From Ectocarpus siliculosus (lineage: Eukaryota > Sar > Phaeophyceae > Ectocarpales > Ectocarpaceae), in the NCBI GenBank assembly GCA_000310025.1, contig FN649737.1, positions 1,619,441 through 1,683,440 of the forward strand: a stretch of DNA of 64,000 nucleotides, given 5' to 3'. The notes beneath the pieces are model-generated. The model did not search any database. It had not been told where the DNA came from and saw only the letters and a program-made list of their open reading frames with translations. Both the position numbers and the translations under genes were made by a program. Below are positions 49,934 to 60,100 of this stretch, in pieces. Positions within the stretch are counted from its first letter, which is position 1; each line of letters starts with the position of its first letter.

Positions 49934-51377
49934 GGGAAAGGAGATGTGGACATGACCGCGCTTGGTGCCTCGGTGGAATCCCGGGGAAGGAGGGAGAGGC
50001 TGATTTTCCGTGTGAATTCGGTGACTGCGGTGGCGGACGCCAGTCTGAAAGGAGATATCCGTTGTTTGGCGTAGGTGCGAAAGATCTGAGCTTGCGGTTG
50101 CCGATCAGCGTCGTTCGTGGCATCCCTGCAATGTCTGCCGGATGTTCCTCGGAGTCCGGTGTCAGGTTCTCGGATAGGTGGTCCTCCGTACATGTCAACC
50201 ATTTCTCAACGCTCTGTTTCAATGCCCAGCCGGTGAGTTCGCCGCAGGTGGTGTGGAATGACTCGTAGTCTTTGACACGTACGAAAGCTATTCATGCCAA
50301 ACCCTGAGCCTAATCCTATTCCTAACCCTAAACCTAACCCTAAACAATAGAAACAGCGGGGAACAGCACAGCCTAGCCCTGACCCTAGTCCTATTCCTAA
50401 CCCTAGACCTGACAATATTAACAGGGGGGAACAGCACGAGGTGTTCGGTTCTACACGATGTCACGCCAAGCGTCTGGCTTGACCTCTCAGCAAGCAACGG
50501 CCTTGGCCGGACGACACCGACACACCAAGCACTGTCGATTGACAAAAATGCTCCCCACAGCAGTAGTTGTAACGATACATCCCTCATTGACCGCAGTATT
50601 GACTGCTTCAGCTACGATGGTCGTCACAAGCTGGCTAGTTGATTGAACGGAGCGCACGAAAAACACTTTCAGCCGGAACAATTCGTCGGAACATCTCCTC
50701 ACGCCTTCGACTTGTTGATTTACCATTCTTCGTGCGTGCACCACCCGCACCTTCAACACCCACACAGAAGATAGCCCTGACCACAATAACCCATCCCTGG
50801 CGTAGCCGTTGATGTGCATTGCCCCCTCTCCCAAAAGATATTGAGCTGCTACCAAAACCGCTGTGGCTTTACGATTCTTTCCAACCCTGAACATCAGCTT
50901 GTGCAACAGCGCTTTCGTCCGCTTGGAGCCAGGCTCCAGTACTGTGCAGCACAGATCCCCCTGACATCTTCACTATCGGACTAAGCCAAAATGTCTGACC
51001 TTCCCACGTATTCGAAGTGGTGGCCATCACGGTCAGCAACCGATAAGAAAATCAGCAACAATAGACGGACGCGGCAGCGCGTGTGAGGTTGTTGTAGTCA
51101 GCACGTATCGTGTCAACCTGCTGGCCAATGAAAAGACGCCAGTTCAACTTGAGCTGTATGGAACCAACCAAATAAGAGAATCCGGGATCCAAGCGGTGGT
51201 TCGGAGCGTGAAACTCAGAGAAGTGCGCAATTGTGGAACGAGGGTCTCGGCACAGGAGGGGGGCAGATCGACGAGGACGCATACCAGATACACATACGAA
51301 GTAGGCGGCATCCCCTCAACAACACACAATGCCACGGCTCAAACTCCCCCACGCCTTCCTTTACTTCCACGCTATAT
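49934..51377. other. Convergent intergenic region, DZIP1-like and ankyrin gene 3' ends
   Basis: Both neighbours end here, so this should be largely 3' UTR. A 139-codon minus frame (50487-50906) has no recognisable motif. A telomere-like array lies at 50301-50437. Confidence 0.45.
50301..50437. repeat. Interstitial telomere-like array within a tandem duplication
   Basis: Two copies of a unit that runs CCTATTCCTAACCCTA, further CCTAA-like words, then a GGGGAACAGCAC tail: about 50301-50368 and 50372-50437. The first holds CCTAACCCTAAACCTAACCC, a mix of CCCTAA and CCCTAAA units. Confidence 0.75.
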
Positions 51378-52914
51378 TTACAAGAATGAAACCACGAGGC
51401 GAAAAATCCCCTCCTCCTGCGCGCGCACGACCCAGTAAACGCATGATCGGAAGGCCTCCTCGTCGACCCCTTGTATCCTCTTACTGCCCTCGTTGTTGCT
51501 ACGATGCCTTCCCCGGCAAGGTTGCTTTTCGTCTCGAGCGCCAACGGCCTTCGCTACTACTGCACCAGCCGCCGCCGTTGATCCACAGATCTCCACCATC
51601 GCCCTTCCTGCTTCCTCGCCCCCCCCGACGAGATCTCCCGACCAGTCCGCTTCCCGCGCCCGCATCATCACGACCCAAGACCGGCGACGCCATGCCCTCT
51701 CCGCGGGAGCCTTGGCCAGCACGATGAGTATCCGTTCGCGCATGGCCGGGTCCCCGCGTAACCTCCCAGCCTCCTCGTCCAGCCCATCTCCCAGCACCTC
51801 AGCGCAGGTGTGGTTATTGTTGTCTCGTGCGGCTTCGTCCGCGCCCCGGTGGAGCAGGGTGGAGACGATCGCGAAGTCCATCATCGAGCAGGCGTGATGC
51901 AACGGCGTTTCCCCGTGGGAGTTGGTCGCCGTAAAGTCAGCCCCGGCCTGCTCCAACCGATGAAAGGGGCCAGGGGTTCCAGGTCAAGAAAAGTATGCAA
52001 TGTGCCATACAACGGTAGGTTGGTTCTTCAGTAGTGTCCATGGAAAGGAACAAACCCGTTTGGCTGTCTGGGGATGGAACAATGTACGTAATCATTCCCA
52101 CGACAAAGTGAGCGAAACGAGACACTCAAACGCAAACACCCGTACCTCCAGTAAGGTCGTGAGAACGCCGTAGGATCCTTGAAAAGCTGCCAAGTGTAAC
52201 GGCCTGTTGAGCGTGCCGGCCTGCACCTCCTCCGTAGACGCTCCCGCTCCCAAGAGACATCGGGCTACTTCCACGTTGTCCACCGCGGCAGCTGGGGTTG
52301 AAGGGTCGCGTGGAAGGGTCGAAGAAAGACAACTTGTGACAAGCGAAATGATGGGCAATGTAGTTAGCCTACGGGTGGGTGTATTGCACAGTCAGGCCCC
52401 AACACATTAAGGTGAATAGGATGCAAGCCACGATGCACACAGAACCACCCTGGGCACAAACGTACCGATGTGCAAACTCGTGACTCCTTCGGTGTCCGGA
52501 AGGTCAACGTCTGCACCCCAGCGCAGAAGCTCCTCGGTGACGGCTCTGTCGCCCAGAGTCGCAGCAGCATGCAACGGCGTCCGCCGCTGCCACCCGCCGC
52601 TCCGGATGTTCACGTCCGCTCCAGCGGCCAGCAGAGCCTTCACGGCTCCCAGCCCACCCCTTCCGCTCGCGCAATGCAAGGGAGTGAACCCTTGGGTGGT
52701 CAGGGCGTCCCTGTTGGCTCCTCCCGCAAGCAACACGTGCACCATGCCTTCCAGTCCTCTCCCGCATGCAATGTGCATGCTAGCGAGACCTTGGAACGTT
52801 GCCTCGAGATCGGCGCCCGCCTGAATAAGGAGATGGACGACCGAAGCGGGAGCCTTGATGGTGGCCCTGTGTATGGGTAGCAGACCACTGTCGTCTCTTT
52901 CGTTTAGCACATAT
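51378..52914 (-). CDS. Ankyrin-repeat protein, seven repeats
   Basis: Scaffold of the ankyrin class, partner unknown. Exons in transcription order: 52914-52466, 52291-52146, 51947-51378; all three junctions keep frame (the split GCT completes LHIAAAVDNVEVA, and LLE joins AGADF). Seven consecutive repeats occupy roughly the first 235 modelled residues, with the repeat cores LLPIHRA, LASMHIA, FTPLHCA, RTPLHAA, VTSLHIA, NRPLHLA and ETPLHHA, each followed by LL..GA(D/N/S). The remaining ~150 residues are Arg/Ala/Gly-rich with no domain seen and end in a stop at 51378-51380. The 5' end is open: the first exon starts with the third base of a codon. A candidate upstream exon at 55040-55118 fits the phase. 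Regulation not visible. Confidence 0.82.
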
Positions 52915-55039
52915 CTGTGAAGGCAGCAAGACCGTCGAGAACGGCGAATTTTGTCAGTCAGAGGCTCCAATCAAACACGGTATGTGCCGGGAATATACTG
53001 CAGCTTGCATCAGATTCACGACCGTGCACCACCGCCCGCCATGGTCCCACAAATTGAGTGAACGTGTTTTTCTTGCGTGTGTGTGATTTGACGTGCCGTT
53101 CAAGCTGCGGACAGGTGCATGCTCAAGCGCGCACCGCAAGACACCGCAAGACACACCCACCAGCTTGCCACGAGCTTCTCGTAAAATGGCACAATGGTGG
53201 GAACATGCCAACTCCGAGCATGTGCGTATATGGGTCACAGGGGTTGTGGCGGATATGCATGCGGTCGGCGACTTGGAAATAGTCTTCAGCATGTTCGTGA
53301 TAGTTGCTGCTGTGTGTGTCGACAGAGTAACGTAGGCAGTTTGAATTGCGGGACTGTCGGCGTTGCAGATCGCTGAGTAGCCACATATTATCAGAACAGC
53401 GAGGAACGTTCAGCAGGAATGTTCTTTGTGGATAGTGCATCAGCCAGAGGATTCATGGTACGTTGTGAAGTACGTTAGCCCCTGTTTAGTCTCTTGTGTT
53501 TCGATGTTATTGTGTTCCGGTATTGTGTTCTGCTTTTGTGCGTTGGTCGAGCGACATGGATGGTCGCCCCACCCTTGCTCACTCCAGTCTGCTACCCTGT
53601 CTCTCGAGCCAAGGTCTCAACAATACAACATATTTTCCCCAGAAGCAACGAAGTTTCCAACACAGCAGCCACAAGACACAAAAAAAACTGCAGGAGATGC
53701 TTGTCACGGGTATAGCTGTTATAGGATTCAGATGTGTAGACGGAACATAGAAGAGAATGGTTCCTTCTAGAAGGCGCGGAGAGATGTAACTCCCCGCGGA
53801 AGGATAAAATAGGGGATAGGGTCCAGTAGCCCCTGCTTGTACTGAGGATCCTGCGCCCCTTGGTGTCATTCCTACCGATACCCAAGGCAACAGCCACTGC
53901 TGCTGCTGTTCTACAAGAGAAATAACAAGTGAGTTCTTCATGGGTCTACCAGACTTCATCACGCGTGCATACCACCACATAGCCGCCTGTAGGGGCTATT
54001 GAAACTCGGAATTCGAACGGGACTTCAGCAGCACCAATCTAGAAGTTCGGAATTCGATGACTGGAATGGTATACTACTTGTAGGTTGTTGTTGTTGTTGT
54101 TGTTGTTGTCTTAACATTAAAAACCGTTCCGTTCTCTCTGCCCGGTACGTTCTTCTGTCCGTACTAGTCAACACTTGACGGGGTCGATTCCCGTGGTCAC
54201 AGGCTAACTTACCCAAAAAAAGGTATACGAAAATAAAATGGATCCGAAGGATGCCTTCGCTGACTTCGCCGTGTAGGGCGAGCCTAATCCATCGCCCTAT
54301 GCAGCGTCACTTGCTGTGAATGTGAATCTTCATGTCTTGATCGTGGACAATGGTTCCGACCAGAAAAATCCCCCTGATGATACGAACCTCGCCTGTGGCA
54401 GTGTACACTCTTGTTGCTGAGAGTTTTGTAGCAGTTCGTTGTCTCTGGTAGATAGAAGCATGCTTCCTGATCCTGCGAAGCACCCACCCACACCGTTCAC
54501 CCCGGAGTCTACACACTGTAGTCTATATAATGCACTCCCACAAGGGTCGGCAAAGTACGGGAGGAATTCTTGCTGAACGGCGGGGACGGAACGGGTACCA
54601 TTGCTGCGCATGCGAATAGCGAATAGCAGCACATGCTTGCTCTCTGCTGACTGCGCACTTATAGCTCGAAGCCCCGTAGGCGTGCCAGGGGATCTCGTGT
54701 GCAGAACTTGCAAGAGCACTACGTGTGTGATGCCCGTTTTTTTTGACACACGAAACCCTCTCGCAAACACTTTTACATGTACATACAGCAATACTCCCCG
54801 TATCGTCATGTGCATACATACCTTCCACCCTGTTTTAACGCACACGCCACACTCGCATTGTCTCCCGTCCCGATCGCTCGTACAAGTCGGTTCAAGCATC
54901 TTCTTCTCCATGCCTGCTGGGCCTCGGGGTTGGGCATTCCTCTACGACACTAGATGTTCGTGTGAACGCGGTGTTGCCTAAACGCGAAATTCTTGCAGTG
55001 GGAGGAGAGGCCCCTGGTGTGTGCACGGCCACGAGCCAC

Positions 55040-55118
55040 GGGTGGGAGATATGCGATCGAATGGAACCTTTCTTCGGGATTTGACCGTTTTCTGCCTGCT
55101 TGGCCTTGATGGCGTCTT
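55040..55118 (-). CDS. Possible upstream exon of the ankyrin gene
   Basis: Good acceptor (TTTCTTGCAG) followed by a frame starting DAIKAKQAENGQIPKKG and a donor GTGGCT after CCCACC. It is 79 bases with two-base overhangs at both ends, and the downstream overhang would complete a Pro codon with the ankyrin exon at 52914. The intron would be 2.1 kb. Support is only phase and composition; a chance match is possible. Confidence 0.3.
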
Positions 55119-57137
55119 CTGCAAGAAAGATGCGTGCGGGGTATGGCGGGTACGCTTTTGCGCATGCATGGTGGTGGAAGTTTATTTTTCCTGAAGTTCC
55201 AATGGAAGGTGACGTTTACAGTTTCAGTTCCGATTTTTTGCGGGTTGAATTTGAAGTTTAAATTTTGGGCTGAGAGAGAGCTTGAGACGCGTGGTAGCTG
55301 TTCGTGGGCAGCCAGTTGGCTGATATTGCTAGTCTAGCAATAGTGCACATAGCTGCCGGAAGACATTTTATATGTCGTACCTCTTCCCATCATAACATAA
55401 AAGATCCTTCTGCATGAACAGCAACGGTCGTCGCTGCGCGCTGAAATGCGGAAACTGGCGGCACAACTACAACTACGGTAGTACGTATGCGGAGCCCCCG
55501 TGGGAGCACGGGGGGGGGGCACACGCAGAGGAGCACCCAACCCAACGGCAAAACAAACATCAACCAAAGGGATGAGTCACGAGTCGAGAGCGAGAACATC
55601 TCTGCAACAGGAAGGCTGGAGTGAAGGAGGAGGTCGTGAACGTGTTCCTGAATTCTTGGGTGCCAAGGTGAATTCCCTTCCCAGCTACCAACACAGCAAT
55701 TTCGGTTGGTGAGATGTCAGATACACGGCCATTCGTTGCTGTTCGTGCCTTTCGTACTTTCCGTTGTATCGTAAGAACAACCACGACTAGATTGTACATT
55801 ATTCGCTTGATGAATGGCATGGCCCTTGCCCTGTCGAAAGGTACAATGCTCTGGCGGACGACTTCTTGCTCTCATATACGTCATATTTTTTTTTTTAGAC
55901 AGGGGCGAAGGTAGCACCGAAGGATAGGCGTCTTTGTGTTTTTTTTTCCGCGCGGGAAATATTAGCTCTTCTTGCACAGAGCGCCGCCTGCGGACAATGT
56001 ATCCACAGCAGCAGCAGCAGACCAGACCTTCAACGCGGATGAGGAGCAGCATATACTGGACCCGTCATACATGTATACTGAAGCCTCCTATGATGAAGTG
56101 CATATCTTTCTTGCATATGCATAGGAGCTGCTGAGTATGCCGCTGCTTGCCCCCCACCCCCTGCCGTCGGCCGCAATCGTATTTTGTTTCTCCGCAAATG
56201 GTACTGCTGTAGCCCCAACTATTTTGTATCTTTTCAATTAAGGAATAATAAAAAAGTACTTTCTGACGCTATGAATCCATTGCTAATCTGTCTCAGACTC
56301 TTTTCTATGATAGAGATGGTTTCGTTGTGTCATATTAAGAAAAAAAAAAACACACACACACACACAGAAAGACTACTCATTCGAGGTATACCCACAGTCG
56401 AACGGGATGTGGTGGAGTCTTTTCAGTGAGTGGAGTCAATATACAATACGAACGTCGCCCCTCGCTGAACTTGTGCACCATCGTCGCTCCTCACGCCAAC
56501 AGTTTTTCTTGTGCAGCAAAAACAACGACAGAAGTTTTTTCTTTCTCGTCTATTGTACGCCTTACGGATATCAAGGGCGTCTGTGTATTTTTGCCTGCCG
56601 TCTTTTCTCAAAACGTCTAGGTTGTAGCAGTGTTGAGGTCGTCGGCACACACACCATCCGCGCCCGAACGTAGCAGGGCCACTTACTTGGCCTCATATTC
56701 GAATGGTAAATGCATCTACGGACGGACACGGTGCCTACGGCGGTCTAGACCGTGTTCAGCCTCTGTGTAGACGCCGACTATCAATGGGCGTCGATCCAGC
56801 CGGGTGAATAGAAAGGTCTTTGCAATCTTAGGCGCTGCTTAACCGCAAAGGAAGTAATACCAATTCTGGTAAATAGGAGAGCGACGTTGCCGAACCCCTC
56901 TTAACTGGCTTCATCTACAATATTGGAAATAGCGCTCAATCATTTTACCAGTGAGCATTTCTGTCGGCCATGCTGCTGTGCTAAGGTCGGTAATCGATCT
57001 ATGCCCTGCGCTCGATTTCTCACGCCTGCACCTCGTGCTACCGTGCCGACAGGCGAACTTCGGCAACACCAGCCCTCTACTCCTCGAGACGGCACGCCGT
57101 GCGCGCGTGGCATCACCGCACACCACTTTCGCGAGGA
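55119..57137. promoter_or_regulatory. Divergent intergenic region before the hydrolase gene
   Basis: Ankyrin gene reads left, hydrolase reads right. A minus-strand frame around 55640-55740 (contains ISPTEIAVLVAGKGIHLG) looks protein-like but could not be linked to any exon. Upstream in-frame codons before 57138 remain open, so the hydrolase may begin further left or have an upstream leader exon. An AC microsatellite lies near 56352-56366. Confidence 0.35.
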
Positions 57138-60100
57138 ATGCCTGCTAGCCCGCTAGGAAACCCGCCGCCGCAGGCGACGAAACGAAGAGGCACTAAGGAC
57201 GACGGGGACAGAGATGTAGGGGTCGACAGGGACGAACAAGAAGCCTTGAGCGAGGGGGAGGCGGTGGCGAGAGGGCTAGCGGAGGAGCGGATGAACCGCA
57301 CGCTGTCGCTGCCGGAGTGCCCGTGCCTGCGCCAGCCGCGGGTCGTCAGCTACGCCGAGGTTGGCGACCCCAAGGGCTTCGTTGCGTTCTTCATCCTGGG
57401 GGTGGACTCTCACCGTTACATGTCGTTCCTGCTGGACAAGCCTGCCAGGGCCAGGGGGGTCCGGCTGCTCTGCCTTGACCGGCCGGGGAGGGGAAGAACG
57501 AGCGACTTCGAGGACGAAAAGTGAGCGCCAAATAACACATGGAGAAAGTACCGTAGGTGACACAAGATAGCACCCCCCCCCCCTGGACAAAGGCTCGGTT
57601 ACTCCACGATGAACATGATGCGTAAATCAATCGGACGGTTTTCGGGAAGTTGTCGACGAGACGACCCCACCGCCGACGTTTTCGACACTGCCACTCTTTC
57701 TGCTGTGTGGAGAATTCGAGCTCTGGAAGTCGGTCCAAGGGATGTGATATCTTACGTCACGTCCGATATCCAGGTACTGTAGGTTGAATCGTGCCAACGC
57801 CTGAAGGAAAGCAGCGGCAAGGCAAGACATCTTGTCTACGGTCCGTGCACAACAATTTGTGCATTCACGTTTTGTGCGATTACTTTTTTTTTTTTAAGAA
57901 TTGGAACGTGAAACAACGATGGTCGTGACCGCCTCGTCGAGATACGTCGATAGCTGCAGAGTTTTTTTTTGTTCTGACGATATGCAACAATTTTGACACA
58001 AATCATACACGGAACCCCCTGAACACGACATACATCCCCTCTGCATTCACGGAACCCCCGACCGTACCCCCGAAGCCCCCCCTCACCCTCTACATTACGG
58101 ACACCACATGCTAGCATTTGTACAGATACCACGCAGACGCATGATCGACAACACCGTTGGACGTTAAAAGGCACAACAGATGAACATTGACGGGTCTATA
58201 CATGTACATAAACCTATACAAACACTCGAGGGCAGTCAATCGTAAGGGAGTGAGTGCTGAAAAAAAGTAGAAGGCCAACATGAAAGAAACGGAAACATGC
58301 ACAAGGCGCCCAACAATCCGGCAAAGCTACCACGAACTTAAAAAACACGCACATCACGACGCAGCGTTCTCGGCCACGTCCATCAAAAATGCGCCGTCGT
58401 GGCCATCCGAGAGTGCATCATCAGCGCCGGGAGATGGAAGATAATGTTGCAATGCCGGCTTCGGCTTCTTCGAAATCGCCCGACCATCGGCTCCGCGGCT
58501 GCGGAACTTCTTCTTCTTAGGCCGTCCCCTAGGCTTCCCCATGGTGCTTGCGTGCGTGTTTCGTGTTTTGGGCCGCAACGTGTGCGTGTTGTGTGTGCGT
58601 GCGTGTTGCCCCATCCAAAAAAAAAACTCCCATGGGGACGGCACAACAAAATGTGGAATATCTCGGAAACCAGATTTTTCCCAACAAAACCCAGCAATAT
58701 AGACCTAGTACTTGAGGAGAGGAATCGATTGCCGCTGTTTATTTTGAAATCGGTCGGTTAGTTATCACCCAAAAAAGAATTCAAACTGATGCTCTACAGT
58801 CGATTTTTGAGCGATATCTCCGTCCATTCACAAAAATTCGAGAAAAAAAAAAAACGACCTTGCATATTGCGAGACGCGTTCAAATCCGTAGAGTTTTTGT
58901 AAATCGGCAAAGAACACACCCCTGGAAAAAGAATTCAAGTTTTCCCGGTTTTGTGCCGATAAAAAGTCAAGAAAAAAAAAAAAACGTCACTCCATGCGCC
59001 TGGAAACAGGGCGTTTGCCGGTACTTTCAGATGTCGGAACACCACCTGTGTGCAGAGAAAAGTTGTCATTTGTGCCGGGAAATTTTTGGATTTTCTGTTG
59101 TGCACGGACTATATGTACCGCGGTCGGTTCGAGTAGCAAGCGCATGGCGATGTTTGCCTGCCTTGTCTTGAAGAAACCTCGAGCCTTAAATGAGGATCCG
59201 GGGACCAAGAGCTCTGTGAAATGACCCCCAGCTGGTTTCTATACGCGTTTCCCTTCATTCGTGTAAGCACACATCGCCTTTTTGTCACTCTTGCGTACAC
59301 CACGTACGTTTCGAGGTGGTTAATGTCGTGGACGGCATCAGGTGTAGCCAAAGTGATCTTTCGTTTTTCCCACCCTTGTGTTCCCTCGAACGTGGCATGC
59401 ATGAGGGTCATCTAGCAATAGGTTTGGCCAAGCGTGTGTCCATTCGCCGACCCGAATTCCCTCGAGCCTAGCATGCATGAGGGTCGTCTAGAAATAGGTG
59501 TAGGGAAGCGTGTGCCCACTGGTCTGCCCTTGTATTCCCTGAAAACCTGGCACGCATGAGGGCCATGAGAAAATCGCGTGGATAACCGCCTACGAAAACC
59601 TGCACGCACGGTCTCACACCCGCAGGGCAAATCGCATCCTCGACTTTCCGGAGGTTTTGAGGCACTTCTGCGTAGAGGCGGGGATCAAGTGCTTCTCGTT
59701 AGTGGGGCAGTCTCTCGGTGCGAGCTACGCGTTGCGCTGTGCACAGGTGTGTGGGCATGCTGCTGGAGTTGCCGAGGCGCTATTTGTTTAGCGGGGGAAG
59801 CTGGTGTTATTGTAGCTGGCGCTGGGCTCCTGCTGCTCCTCCTTTTATGGGCTGATCTCTCTCTCTCTCCTGTGTTGTGTACCGTATGTTGCGTAATATA
59901 CCACACCCCCTGTACCTAATTCCAAGCCTCCGTTGTTCCACGACGAAGACGACGCCGAAATCAAATGATACGTTTTCGGAAAGCTCTCGACGAGACTGTC
60001 CCAAAGCCGCCATTTCCGGCACCTTCGTTCCTTCTGCTGTGGAGCAATCGAGCTTTGAAATTCCGTCCAGGGGGTGTGATATCTTACGTACACCCTACGG

